Assembly (NCBI GenBank): GCA_947498315.1
Contig: CANMLD010000007.1
Span: 1-55,188, forward strand
Direction of reading: 5' to 3'
Length of the DNA stretch: 55,188 nucleotides
Source of the DNA: Pseudomonadota bacterium
GTDB lineage: Bacteria > Myxococcota_A > UBA9042 > GCA-2863065
The notes under the pieces: model-generated
The model's database searches: none
What the model was told of the DNA's origin: nothing
The model's input: the letters and a program-made list of their open reading frames with translations, nothing else
Part shown: one piece after another, positions 44,824-53,296 of the stretch
Numbering within the stretch: position 1 is the first letter of the stretch
Layout of the letters: the number at the start of each line of letters is the position of its first letter
Translations under genes and position numbers: made by a program

Positions 44824-46137
44824 ATGGTTCCATCCGTGACGTCATCCCTTTCGCTTCGTCCTCATCCGAGTGGCAACGTTCGGACGGCAGCTGTCCTTGC
44901 AGCTGTCCTTGCAGCTCGCCTTGCAGCTCGCCTTGCTGCTGGACTTGCAGCTCGCCTTGCTGCTGGACTCTCCTTCATCCTCGTCCCCGCGAGTTGTCGC
45001 GAGGCAGTGCCTCCCCTTCGTAGCGCTCAAGCGCCCGCCATCGCCCCACAGCCCCATCAGGTCTCGCCTCCTCTGCTTTCAACATCGCTCAGTAGGCTCA
45101 CACTCCAGCCGGCGCCAAAAGCCGAAGGGGACGTCCATCGCAAGCCAGAGGGGATCATCGAGGCGCGGCCGAGCTGCGAGACCTACTGCGAACTTCTCAT
45201 TCAGTATTGCTCGAGAGACGCGCGTGCGTTCAAGACCCTGGACCGGTGCATGGCGGACTGCCAGCACGCGAGCTTGGGGCCGGGCAGGTCGGCAAGCATG
45301 CAGCAGGACACCCTCGGTTGCCGGGTCGCGTGGGCCCAGGCCGCCGCGCAGGACAATAGGCACTGCGACGACGCGGGGATCTCGAGCCCGGCCTGTGGTG
45401 CCGATGGCGTTCTTCCGGTCGTGACGCTCCCGCGCTTCGAAGGCGGCACGTGCGTACTGGGTCTATGGGACTCGACCGACGCGCCGACGTGGAAAGGAAG
45501 CGAACGCGCCCGTGACGTGATCCTAGGACAGTGGGTCCGAGAGGCCGTCGAAGTCCACGGGCTCACGCTCTCACTTCACGACGTCGACGGAGGCTTGCCG
45601 CCAGAGCCCGCGCTCCGGACCTGCCAAGCCGTCGTCACGAGCTTCTACGACGCTGAGATGAAGGACGCAGCCCGCTATGCCGCGTGGCTAAGAGCGGTGA
45701 TTCAGTCAGGGCGTCGCGTCATTATCCTCAATGACTATGGCGCCTTCTTCGACAAGAGCACGAACGCCTGGCTAGACCACCCTGTCCTAAACGCCCCTTT
45801 CATGGCGCTTGGCGTCGAGTACGGCGCCGAGTGGACCGGCAACGGCAAGATGCTGACCGTCAGCGGCTACGACGAGAAGTTCTTCGTTGCGCGGCCGGAC
45901 CCCAAGGTCGCTCAGCACTACTTCCGTTTTCGGTCGGTCTCGGGTGACTTGACCGTCCACCTAGAGCTGTCCCGCAAGGACGTTGTCGATAGCGCATCGG
46001 CGGTGGTCTTCTCAGGTCCGAGAGGGGGTATGGCGCTCTCGCGGTACTTTGAGACTCAAGACGGCGTGCCGCTCGTCGACTTGTCTGCCTTTCTGGGCCG
46101 TATTCTCGGGCGCTATTCTCGGGCGCTGAGGAACTAG
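44824..46137 (+). CDS. Secreted protein with repeat-expanded signal peptide and Cys-rich N-domain
   Basis: 437 residues from ATG 44824, with GAGG 7 nt upstream. The signal peptide is unusual: its hydrophobic core is a repeat of Leu-Ala-Ala (VLAAVLAARLAARLAAGLA) encoded by a 12-bp minisatellite, and it ends FILVPASC, so Cys58 could be lipidated. A short Pro/Ser/Gln linker leads to a domain with CETYCELLIQYC, CMADC and DNRHCDDAGISSPAC. The rest (~190-430) resembles a Rossmann-like alpha/beta domain (ALRTCQAVVTSFYDAE, RRVIILNDYGAFFD). Its stop and that of the converging lipoprotein gene share the tetramer CTAG. Confidence 0.78.
   Translation: MVPSVTSSLSLRPHPSGNVRTAAVLAAVLAARLAARLAAGLAARLAAGLSFILVPASCREAVPPLRSAQAPAIAPQPHQVSPPLLSTSLSRLTLQPAPKAEGDVHRKPEGIIEARPSCETYCELLIQYCSRDARAFKTLDRCMADCQHASLGPGRSASMQQDTLGCRVAWAQAAAQDNRHCDDAGISSPACGADGVLPVVTLPRFEGGTCVLGLWDSTDAPTWKGSERARDVILGQWVREAVEVHGLTLSLHDVDGGLPPEPALRTCQAVVTSFYDAEMKDAARYAAWLRAVIQSGRRVIILNDYGAFFDKSTNAWLDHPVLNAPFMALGVEYGAEWTGNGKMLTVSGYDEKFFVARPDPKVAQHYFRFRSVSGDLTVHLELSRKDVVDSASAVVFSGPRGGMALSRYFETQDGVPLVDLSAFLGRILGRYSRALRN
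44887..44970 (+). repeat. Seven 12-bp repeats coding the signal-peptide core
   Basis: Seven tandem copies: GCAGCTGTCCTT twice, then GCAGCTCGCCTT twice, GCTGCTGGACTT, GCAGCTCGCCTT and GCTGCTGGACTC. They encode Ala-Ala-Val-Leu, Ala-Ala-Arg-Leu and Ala-Gly-Leu units and remain in frame. Length change here would directly alter the hydrophobic length of the signal peptide. Confidence 0.9.
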
Positions 46138-46991
46138 ATCCCGCAGAGCGAGCTGTTCGGCTTCTCTGCGCAGTTCTTTAGCTCGAGCATGACCTCCTCC
46201 ACGCGAGCCTGCTTCACGACCACCGTCTTCTCAGCCCACACGAGCGCAGCGGCGCTCGCCGTGCCTTTACCACGCGCCCACAGGGTATAGGTGCCGGCGT
46301 AGACCTGCGCGATGAGCGCTCCCCTAGCTGGGTAGGCCGGGATCGGGTTCGGCACCGCGGCAGTTGGGTCAGCAGTGCGTTTGCTCAAGTCGCATGGGTA
46401 GTCGAGGGCGGCCACCAGAACGCCCGTCGTCGGGTTCCAAAGTGAGAGCTCCACCGTGTCGACACCGTTGAAGCTGCATAGTTGGCCGTTGTCGAAGAAC
46501 CAGATCGCGTCGATGCCTCCGGGGTTCTGGGTCAATGCGACGGCGGGGGCCGCGTTCGGAAAGTTAGCCTTCACCACCACCGTCTCAACGAGACCGCTGT
46601 AGGTCGCGATCGCGTCTTCGGCAGGGAAACCGTCGACCTCGATGCGGTACTGGCCCTCGGGCACGATGCGGAAGACGTAGTTGCCGACCTGACAAGCGGC
46701 AGAGCCAGCGTCGACCGGGCCGCGAGCGTCGACCAGCGTGACCTCGACGGTCGCGAGCCCTGAACCAGCGCAAGTCGAGCCGCCGATGAGCCAGCTGACA
46801 GTCAGTTGTCCCGTGGCAGCCTCAGGCGAGCCACCTCCGCATGAGGCCGCAGCCAAAGCGATCAGCGGCGCCGCGAAGAGAGCCGAGGCGCCGCCGAGGC
46901 TGCTGCGTTTCGTTCCACCGAGCCGACGCGAGCGGGCCCAAGCGGCGATGTGCTGAGAAGTTGAAGAATCGTTCGTGTTTCGCTCTGTCAT
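46134..46991 (-). CDS. Lipoprotein of unknown function
   Basis: 285 residues; a long N-region precedes the signal segment ALFAAPLIALAAASC (lipobox). GAGGGG lies 8 nt before the ATG. The mature part looks like two beta-sandwich repeats of ~95 residues (ATVEVTLVDARGPVDAG, DTVELSLWNPTTGVL), each with a pair of cysteines, and ends EKPNSSLCGI. It resembles carbohydrate- or protein-binding Ig-like surface modules, but no family is recognised. It converges on the 44824 gene through a shared CTAG. The divergent region upstream leads to the NlpC-like gene. Confidence 0.78.
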   Translation of the reverse strand: MTERNTNDSSTSQHIAAWARSRRLGGTKRSSLGGASALFAAPLIALAAASCGGGSPEAATGQLTVSWLIGGSTCAGSGLATVEVTLVDARGPVDAGSAACQVGNYVFRIVPEGQYRIEVDGFPAEDAIATYSGLVETVVVKANFPNAAPAVALTQNPGGIDAIWFFDNGQLCSFNGVDTVELSLWNPTTGVLVAALDYPCDLSKRTADPTAAVPNPIPAYPARGALIAQVYAGTYTLWARGKGTASAAALVWAEKTVVVKQARVEEVMLELKNCAEKPNSSLCGI

Positions 46992-47308
46992 GATCAGTAC
47001 CCCTCAGACCGTGGAGACCCCCTTCGACGGGGCCTCGCGGACCATATTCAACCGTACCCAGCCGCAGACCGGGTCTCATCTCCTCCAGGAATAGTACCGA
47101 CCCGACGAGCGGCATCGCACTACCACCAGCGAGCCGCCTCCAGCGGTCTATGCCGGCGGCGTCCGCCCGGAGACGCCAACAGTGAATAGTTTGCGCGAAC
47201 CCTTTGGAACCGCTAGTTTCTTTGCTCCCTACGGCGCATCGCCCCGTAGCGGCACTGAATTCGACGCGCGACGGCACGTCAACAGCAGGCCGCGAAGTGA
47301 GGAATCGG
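46992..47308. other. Divergent intergenic region
   Basis: 317 bp between divergent lipoprotein genes at 46991 and 47309. The only clear signals are the ribosome sites at its ends. No repeat, hairpin or promoter pair stands out. Confidence 0.4.
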
Positions 47309-48646
47309 ATGAAGTCGATGACGAAGAAATGCCAAAGCGAACTGGGTCGAGCGTGGCTCGTTGTAGTCTGTCGGTTGGCGCTGCTATGCGGCATTGCTGC
47401 TGTGACGGCGGGTTGTGCGCAGTTCCAGAAGTCGGTCAGTCAACCTAGCCCGCTCTCGCATGGCTTCGCGCACCCGCTCCTGGCCGATCGCAATCCTTAT
47501 TTCCCGGCACTCACTCCCGCTCACACCGCCGCCCCCTCCCAGGGCGAGGCGTATGGAGAACAAGCCGGCAATCCGGGGGCGCGACCGCTTCGCACCCGTG
47601 AGCACGCGGCACGCACGGAGAGCGCGACCACGACGAAGGAGGTCGGTGACAACACCGTCGCCGAGGCTATCCATGATGGCGCTCGCAATGCCGGGTCGGC
47701 GCGCATCGAAGAGGTCTCGGGGTTGGGTTTCACGGGTCAGCCCGCCGACGCGGCCACTGGCGATGACGGCGTAATCATCGACCTGTCACCCGAACGACCA
47801 AAGGCCCCGAAGGCCACGAGCGATAGCGGGCTGGGTGATCCCGGGGCTGGCGACGCCGTGACGGAACCCGCCTTGACGGGTGACTCCATCGAGACCGTGC
47901 CGGACTTCGACCCGGCCTTCGTCGCACCCGATTTTCAGGTCGTCGAACGGGCTCAGGGCGAACGAACGTCTGACGGCGCTCGGGTAGCTAAAGCGGGGGA
48001 ACCCGACTCCAGCCTGCAGGCGAAGGACGACGAGCGTCGTCGGAACGCACCTCCGCGCGAAAGTCGTCCACGTCCTGCTGCGCCACGTGCGTCGGCCCCG
48101 GCTGCCGTCTCGACGTCACCAACCGCGGGTCTTGGCGACGGGACCGTCTCCGGCGAAGTGCTGGCCGCCGCGCAGCGTCTCGTCGGCGTGCGCACCCCCT
48201 TCGACGAAGCTCGTTTTCTCGCTCACCTCCTCAGCGCAGCCGACCTCGCGCTCGCGTCAGGGGACAGCGGCGAGACGTACATTCGGAGCGTTCGCGAGCA
48301 GCTCGCAGCCCAAGGAGGCGTGTTTGGTGCGGCCGGTAACCCCCGCGCAGGCGACCTCGTCTTCTTTGCGAACACCTTCGATCGCGACGCCGATGGGCGG
48401 CCTGACGACTGGTTCACGATGGCTGCCGTCGTCGAGTCCGTTACTGACGGAGACATCGTCTTCATCGGCGTGTTTCAGGGTGAAGTTCGGCGGATGCACA
48501 TGAACCTGTCTCGGCCATCGGCCGCGGACGACGGGTCGGGAGAGCTCTTGAACAGCGCTCTTCGTGACCAGTCGCTGTCAGACCGTCCTTTCACCAAGTA
48601 CCTCGCCGGCGAGCTCTTCGCGGAGTTCGGTCGCCTAGCCGATTGA
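47309..48646 (+). CDS. Lipoprotein with degenerate NlpC/P60-like C-terminal domain
   Basis: 445 residues from ATG 47309, with GAGGA 6 nt upstream; a longer frame upstream has no signal. The signal peptide ends VTAGC (lipobox). Residues ~30-290 are disordered (Ala/Pro/Glu/Arg). The last ~150 residues follow the NlpC/P60 pattern: AAQRLVGVRTPFDEARF, where the catalytic Cys would be expected in D-C-S-G-F; AGDLVFFANTFDRDADGRPDDW; and FTMAAVVESV, where a His is expected. Neither Cys nor His is present at those places, so it is probably a non-enzymatic scaffold or sensor. It is 61 bp upstream of the membrane kinase-like gene. Confidence 0.7.
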   Translation: MKSMTKKCQSELGRAWLVVVCRLALLCGIAAVTAGCAQFQKSVSQPSPLSHGFAHPLLADRNPYFPALTPAHTAAPSQGEAYGEQAGNPGARPLRTREHAARTESATTTKEVGDNTVAEAIHDGARNAGSARIEEVSGLGFTGQPADAATGDDGVIIDLSPERPKAPKATSDSGLGDPGAGDAVTEPALTGDSIETVPDFDPAFVAPDFQVVERAQGERTSDGARVAKAGEPDSSLQAKDDERRRNAPPRESRPRPAAPRASAPAAVSTSPTAGLGDGTVSGEVLAAAQRLVGVRTPFDEARFLAHLLSAADLALASGDSGETYIRSVREQLAAQGGVFGAAGNPRAGDLVFFANTFDRDADGRPDDWFTMAAVVESVTDGDIVFIGVFQGEVRRMHMNLSRPSAADDGSGELLNSALRDQSLSDRPFTKYLAGELFAEFGRLAD

Positions 48647-48707
48647 CCTCGGTGGAGGCCTCCTCCCCCTCCTTCTCAAAATCCTCGTCCGCAGCCACAC
48701 TACCCCC

Positions 48708-50024
48708 GTGCAAGTCACCTTCATGGGGGAAGCGCTCGGGGCGCTCTGGATAGCCGTACCCGTCGCGGTGCTCTTCACCGTGGCCGAGGTGCTCTATCGG
48801 ACAGGACGCGTCGAGGTGGAATACACCCGCAAGCTGACCCACCTTGGGTCGGGCGTCGTTGTCCTGTCCATGCCGTGGGTGGTGTCGACGCATTGGAGCG
48901 TGCTCGCGCTGTCCATCGGGTTCGTGGCAGTGCTGGTCCTGACGAAATGGTTGGGCTGGCTACCGTCGGTGCATGCCGTCTCTCGCAAGACGAGCGGCGC
49001 CCAGTACTACCCCATCGCCGTCTATGGGACCTACCTCCTCTCTGATGGTCGGCCCTTCTTCTACATGGTGCCCATGATGGTCATGGCGCTCGCCGATACG
49101 GGCGCCGCAGTCGTCGGACGTCGGCATGCCATCGTTCGTTATCGCGTCGTCGAGGACTTTCGCTCGCTCGGCGGGTCGCTGACCTTCTTCGGGCTCACCT
49201 TCGGCGTCGTCATCGTGGGGCTGTCGCTCGTCTCGCACGGACACCTTCCCACCGTGCTCATCGTCGCGCTGCTGACCTCGATGGTCGCCACGGCCGTCGA
49301 GGGGATCTCGGTGCGCGGCATCGACAACCTCCTCGTGCCCTACGCGACATGGCTCGTGCTCGACCGTACGCTAGGCGCCACCCGGGAGGGTTTGGGCGAT
49401 TGGGTTCTCGGTGCCGCGCTCGTCTTCACACTCCTCATCATGACCTTCCGGCAGGCGCGGCTGACAGCGACGGGGTTCATGGCGGCCTTCGTCGCCGGGC
49501 TCCTCGCGTGGGGACTAGGCGGGCCGGTCTGGCTTGCGACCTTCTTGGTGCCCTATGTCGGGTTTGCCGGTTCGAGGCCCGTAACGCACTCGGACACCGA
49601 AGGCGATCTCGGCATCGTAGTGCCTGCATTCGTTGTCCCGCTGGCGCTCCTGCTCCTCCATACGCATCTGCCGCACCCGGCGCTGTACGTCCCTTTCCTC
49701 GGCGCCATCGCCGCGATCTCCGCCACCGGTCTCGCGGGCTTTCTGCGCAGCCGCTTCGCGTCCGCCGTTCTCGAAGGGGTTGGCGCCCTGGCGGGAGCTG
49801 CCGTGGCGTTCGTCCCCAGCCTAGTGCTCCCGTCCCCACTCGAGGAGCTGGGCGGCCTTAGCTCCGCGCTCGTCGTCGCCGTTGGCGCGGGGGCGCTCCT
49901 AGGTCCCGTCATCGCCCGGGCCTTGCTCCGCTCGGGAGCCTCCAAGGGCCTCGCTCGACTTGCAGGCGTGCTCATCGGCACAGCACCATCGGCGGTGTGG
50001 TGCGCTTTTCACCTCCATGGTTGA
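48708..50024 (+). CDS. Membrane polyprenol/phytol-kinase-like protein
   Basis: 438 residues, about 12 membrane helices. The N-terminal half matches the dolichol/phytol kinase (CTP-dependent, SEC59/VTE5-like) superfamily: VEVEYTRKLTHLGSG, MALADTGAAVVGRRHA and DFRSLGGSLTFFGL. The C-terminal half begins ARLTATGFMAAFVAGLLAWGLGG, which resembles DUF92 (VTE6-like phytyl-phosphate kinases). If both readings are right, the protein fuses two consecutive phosphorylation steps of a prenyl alcohol. The evidence for the second half is weaker. It is 72 bp ahead of the GNAT-like gene in a row of same-strand genes. Confidence 0.65.
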   Translation: MQVTFMGEALGALWIAVPVAVLFTVAEVLYRTGRVEVEYTRKLTHLGSGVVVLSMPWVVSTHWSVLALSIGFVAVLVLTKWLGWLPSVHAVSRKTSGAQYYPIAVYGTYLLSDGRPFFYMVPMMVMALADTGAAVVGRRHAIVRYRVVEDFRSLGGSLTFFGLTFGVVIVGLSLVSHGHLPTVLIVALLTSMVATAVEGISVRGIDNLLVPYATWLVLDRTLGATREGLGDWVLGAALVFTLLIMTFRQARLTATGFMAAFVAGLLAWGLGGPVWLATFLVPYVGFAGSRPVTHSDTEGDLGIVVPAFVVPLALLLLHTHLPHPALYVPFLGAIAAISATGLAGFLRSRFASAVLEGVGALAGAAVAFVPSLVLPSPLEELGGLSSALVVAVGAGALLGPVIARALLRSGASKGLARLAGVLIGTAPSAVWCAFHLHG

Positions 50025-50096
50025 TGTCCAGGCCCGGCCCTGGCCCCTTCTGGAGCGGCGGTTGACGCGTGGCCCCAGCACGCGCGGAATGTCTCC

Positions 50097-51029
50097 ATGA
50101 ACGCACTATCACCCCTGGAGCTCGCGCGTGACGCGGCGTTTCTTCGCTATGGACGCCTCCGCCGTTTCGAACACGGCGGTGCCGCTCTGGTCGCAGCGAT
50201 TCACCCGACGTTTCCGACCGTTGGGACCATCGGCGACCTCGACGCCGACGTCCCCGAAGCGCTCCAGCCAATCCTCGGCGACGCCGAAGCGTGGCTAAAG
50301 GGCCAAGGTGTCCTCGAAGTACAGGGCCCCATTACGCGCCACACTTGGTATCCCTTCCGCGCGGTCACGGACGGCTGGGACGCGCTCCCTCGCCTCTCAG
50401 GCGAGCCCTGGAACGCGCCGTGGCTCCCAGGCGCTCTCGAAGCAGCCGGCTATGGCAGGCTCGTCGAGTCGGTCACGACGCTCACGCGCGAACTGGAGGT
50501 CATGAGCGCTGGCCTCTCGTCCAAACGCCGTCGCGCCGAAGCCGCGGGCTATCGCTTTCGGCCACTCGCGGGCTTGCCAGACCTCGAGTCAGTCCTCTCC
50601 GTCGTCAATCGGAGCTTCAAGTCGCCCGAAAACCACCTCTTCGCACCCATTGAGCTCGCTGAGTTCTTGCTGGTGCTCGGTGTCCTGCCCTCAGGCGCGA
50701 CGAGCCCGGCCGCCGCGGGTGCCCTCTTGCAGTCGCTGCCCGGCGTGTGGCTGTGCGAGGCCCCGAACGGAGAGGTCTGCGGCTTCGTCTACGTGACGCT
50801 CGAAGGGCAAGGGCTCGGCAGCCTGAAGACGCTCGCAGTCCTACCCGAACACGCCGGCGCCGGCCTCGGTGGAGCGCTCGCCGCCGTCGCGCACGACGTT
50901 GGGCTGTCGCTCGGGCTGAGCGCCATGGCGCACACGCTCATGATCGTGGACGGCGCCGCGACCAGCCTCTCCTCGGTCGGGGGCTGCCCGGTCACTCGCC
51001 GTTATGCGGTCTACCGGAAGTTGCTTTGA
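50097..51029 (+). CDS. GNAT-like two-lobed acyltransferase
   Basis: 310 residues. The N-terminal lobe (~10-150) carries motifs of the two-lobed GNAT-type group: ILGDAEAWLKGQGV, VQGPITRHTWYPFRAV and SGEPWNAPWL. The C-terminal lobe (~215-310) has the acyl-CoA-binding motif LKTLAVLPEHAGAGLGG. It may transfer an acyl group to an amine or alcohol of a lipid; the substrate is unknown. Its last codons overlap the next gene: the stop TGA lies inside TTGA, where TTG is the start of the ligase gene. It is probably part of a single operon with both neighbours. Confidence 0.7.
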   Translation: MNALSPLELARDAAFLRYGRLRRFEHGGAALVAAIHPTFPTVGTIGDLDADVPEALQPILGDAEAWLKGQGVLEVQGPITRHTWYPFRAVTDGWDALPRLSGEPWNAPWLPGALEAAGYGRLVESVTTLTRELEVMSAGLSSKRRRAEAAGYRFRPLAGLPDLESVLSVVNRSFKSPENHLFAPIELAEFLLVLGVLPSGATSPAAAGALLQSLPGVWLCEAPNGEVCGFVYVTLEGQGLGSLKTLAVLPEHAGAGLGGALAAVAHDVGLSLGLSAMAHTLMIVDGAATSLSSVGGCPVTRRYAVYRKLL

Positions 51030-52531
51030 ACCTCGTCGCCATCCTCGAACGTCACGCCAAGGAGCAGCCGAGCAAGGCGGCGCTCATCCACCGTGATCGC
51101 TCGCTCGACTACCGTGGCCTGTACGGCCGAGTCCGCGCCTTTGCCCGTCTGCTCGAACGCCGTGGCCTTCGCGCTGGCAGCCGGCTGCTCGTCTTCGTGC
51201 CCATGAGCCTCGACCTCTATGTGGTCTTCCTGGGCGCGCTTCATCTCGGCGTCACCGTCGTCGTAATCGACCCCGGCATGGGGTTCGTTGGCGTCGAAGC
51301 TGCTGCTCGCCGCGCCAGTTGTGATGCGCTCGTGGCCCCTCGGTCCATCGCCTGGCTACGGTGGTTCTCTGCTCCCCTTCGTCGTATCCCCGTCGTCTTC
51401 GCGCTCCGACCCGGAGCCATGGCGGACCTCGTGCCCGTCGAGAGCGGCGCTCCCGCGCCGGTGGCTGCCGACGCGCCCGCCCTCCTCACCTTCACGAGCG
51501 GCTCCACCGGGGCGCCGAAGGGGGCCGTGCGGTCCCACGCGTTCCTCGTTGCGCAACACCACGCATTGCAAGAGGTCTTGGCGCTAGGTCCAGGCGACGT
51601 GGACATGCCAGCGCTCCCCATCTTCGTCCTCAACTCCCTCGCGGCCGGGACTACGTGCGTCTTGCCTCCGCTCCCGCGTCGCGTAGCGGACGTTGATCCC
51701 GCTGCCCTCGCCGAGACGATACGGCGGCACCGGGTGACGACCATCGAAGCGTCGCCGGTGCTCTTCGAGGCGCTGACACTCGCCGGGCTACGGCACGGCG
51801 GGCCTTTCGAGTCGGTTCGTGGCGCGTTCATGGGTGGTGCTCCCGTCCTGCCGTCGTTGCACCGCCGGCTTGAGCCGTGGCTTCCAAATGGCGACTCGGT
51901 CGTCGTCTACGGGTCGACCGAAGCCGAACCGATCAGCGCTGCGTCAGGAAGGCGCGAGGTCGCCGCCAGCGAGACGCTCTCCGCCTCGGGGCATGGGCTT
52001 CTCGTCGGACGCCCCGTGCAGTCTCTCCTCGCTCGTATCGATGGCGACGATGACCTCCTCGTGGCCGGCGCTCACGTGAACGAACGCTACTTCGATGATC
52101 CACCGGCGGAGGCCAGGCACAAGGTGCAGGACGAGCACGGACGGATCTGGCACCGCACCGGCGACGCCTGCCGCTTCGATGACGACGGACGTCTCTGGTT
52201 ACTCGGACGTGTCGAACACGCATGCCGTGTCGACGGCGAGAAGGTCTACCCCACCGTCATCGAAGTCGCGGCACGGCTCATCGACGGCGTAGGCCAAGCG
52301 GCCTTCTTGCTCGACGGCTCCGAGGGTGTCCTGGTCGCGGACGGCCCGGGCGTGACCGACGCGCTGAAGCGTATTCACCCGGCCATCAGCCGGGTTGTCA
52401 CCGTTCGCCGAGTCCCGACCGACCGTCGACACAACGCCAAGATCGACTACGCGACCCTTCGGCGACAGCTTCGGATGCCGGTATCTCCCCCCGTGTTGCC
52501 ACCAAGCCCTGAGGGCCGGCCCACTCTGTAA
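51026..52531 (+). CDS. AMP-forming acyl-CoA/fatty-acid ligase (OleC-like)
   Basis: 501 residues from TTG 51026, overlapping the GNAT stop as TTGA; GGAAG lies just upstream. The adenylation fold is clear: LTFTSGSTGAPKGAVRSHAF (P-loop), VVYGSTEAEPIS, GRIWHRTGDACRFDD, and the C-terminal catalytic lysine in RRHNAKIDYATL. The motif LPIFVLNSLAAGTTCVLPP resembles OleC-type beta-lactone synthetases and related fatty-acyl ligases. No OleA, OleB or OleD partner is present. With its neighbours it may build a lipid, possibly on a prenyl-phosphate carrier; that link is inference. Confidence 0.85.
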   Translation: MNLVAILERHAKEQPSKAALIHRDRSLDYRGLYGRVRAFARLLERRGLRAGSRLLVFVPMSLDLYVVFLGALHLGVTVVVIDPGMGFVGVEAAARRASCDALVAPRSIAWLRWFSAPLRRIPVVFALRPGAMADLVPVESGAPAPVAADAPALLTFTSGSTGAPKGAVRSHAFLVAQHHALQEVLALGPGDVDMPALPIFVLNSLAAGTTCVLPPLPRRVADVDPAALAETIRRHRVTTIEASPVLFEALTLAGLRHGGPFESVRGAFMGGAPVLPSLHRRLEPWLPNGDSVVVYGSTEAEPISAASGRREVAASETLSASGHGLLVGRPVQSLLARIDGDDDLLVAGAHVNERYFDDPPAEARHKVQDEHGRIWHRTGDACRFDDDGRLWLLGRVEHACRVDGEKVYPTVIEVAARLIDGVGQAAFLLDGSEGVLVADGPGVTDALKRIHPAISRVVTVRRVPTDRRHNAKIDYATLRRQLRMPVSPPVLPPSPEGRPTL

Positions 52532-52540
52532 AAGCCAACA

Positions 52541-52595
52541 TTGTCGCCGCCCCGGTCATTGGGTATGGTGCGCACCCGCAACAGCTCGGTCATTG
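52541..52595 (+). promoter_or_regulatory. Promoter and operator of the toxin-antitoxin pair
   Basis: A -35 TTGTCG (52541-52546) and -10 TATGGT (52564-52569) are separated by exactly 17 bp. The perfect palindrome GGTGCGCACC (52567-52576) overlaps the -10, and CGGTCATTG occurs twice (52553-52561 and 52587-52595), flanking the palindrome. This fits autorepression by the FitA/VapB-type antitoxin with its toxin. Confidence 0.5.
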
Positions 52596-52649
52596 TTGAC
52601 GGCCCGGTCGTCACGCTGGCGGCACCGCCTTACGCTCCTAGGAGGCTCC

Positions 52650-52877
52650 ATGGTCCAGATCGTCATCTCGAACCTCGACGAGGCCCTGCTCTCGCGCCTC
52701 CGCGCGCGGGCTGTCCTTGCGGGTCGTTCGCTCGAAGAAGAAGTCCACGCGATCCTGGTTCAGGCGTCGTCCCTCTCCGAAGCGGAGAAGGGCAGCCTCG
52801 TCGACCAGGTCGCCAGCATGACGCGCGGTCCACAGCGCAACGCTGCCGATCTCCAGCGCGAGGACCGCGACCGATGA
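52650..52877 (+). CDS. FitA-type RHH antitoxin
   Basis: 75 residues from ATG 52650, preceded by a perfect AGGAGG 4 nt upstream; larger frames to the left lack such a site. The beta strand and helices of a ribbon-helix-helix are visible in MVQIVISNLDEALLSRL, RARAVLAGRSLEEEVHAI and LVQASSL. It binds DNA and neutralises the adjacent PIN-domain toxin. Its stop overlaps the toxin start (ATGA), a hallmark of vapBC/fitAB operons. Confidence 0.88.
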   Translation: MVQIVISNLDEALLSRLRARAVLAGRSLEEEVHAILVQASSLSEAEKGSLVDQVASMTRGPQRNAADLQREDRDR

Positions 52878-53296
52878 GCAACATCCTCCTCCTCGACACC
52901 GCCGTCGTCCTTCAGGCTCTCGTCGCCGGCGACGGGCAGTCCACCGCCAAGGCGCTCCTCGTCTCGGGGCGCGACCTCGTGGCGCCCGACACGCTCCTCG
53001 TCGAGCTCGCGCGCCTCGTCGCCCGCAAGCAAGCCAAGGGCGAGCTGACCGATGATCAGGCCTACGCCATCCTCGACGCGGTCCCGAACCTCGTCCGCTT
53101 CGTCGGTGTCAGCGGGTCGCTCGTGCGTCGTGCGTACGAGCTGTCGCGTGAGCTCGGGATCACGCCGGTCGACGGCGTGTTCATCGCCACCGCCGAGAGC
53201 CTCGGCGCGCAGCTCGTCACGAGCGACCTCGTCTTGCTGGCCAAAGTCCAAGGCACTGCGGCCGCTGAGCACCTCGCCGAGCTCGGCAGTCTGTAG
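52874..53296 (+). CDS. PIN-domain ribonuclease toxin (VapC/FitB-like)
   Basis: 140 residues from ATG 52874, overlapping the antitoxin by ATGA. The PIN acidic site is complete: Asp8 in LLLDTAVV, Glu44 in LLVELARL, Asp100 in PVDGVFIATAES and Asp118 in VTSDLVL. Such enzymes cut specific RNAs (often initiator tRNA or rRNA) when free of antitoxin. The pair sits between the lipid-type operon and an OmpA lipoprotein, so its own promoter is needed; one is visible upstream. No sign of decay. Confidence 0.92.
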   Translation: MSNILLLDTAVVLQALVAGDGQSTAKALLVSGRDLVAPDTLLVELARLVARKQAKGELTDDQAYAILDAVPNLVRFVGVSGSLVRRAYELSRELGITPVDGVFIATAESLGAQLVTSDLVLLAKVQGTAAAEHLAELGSL

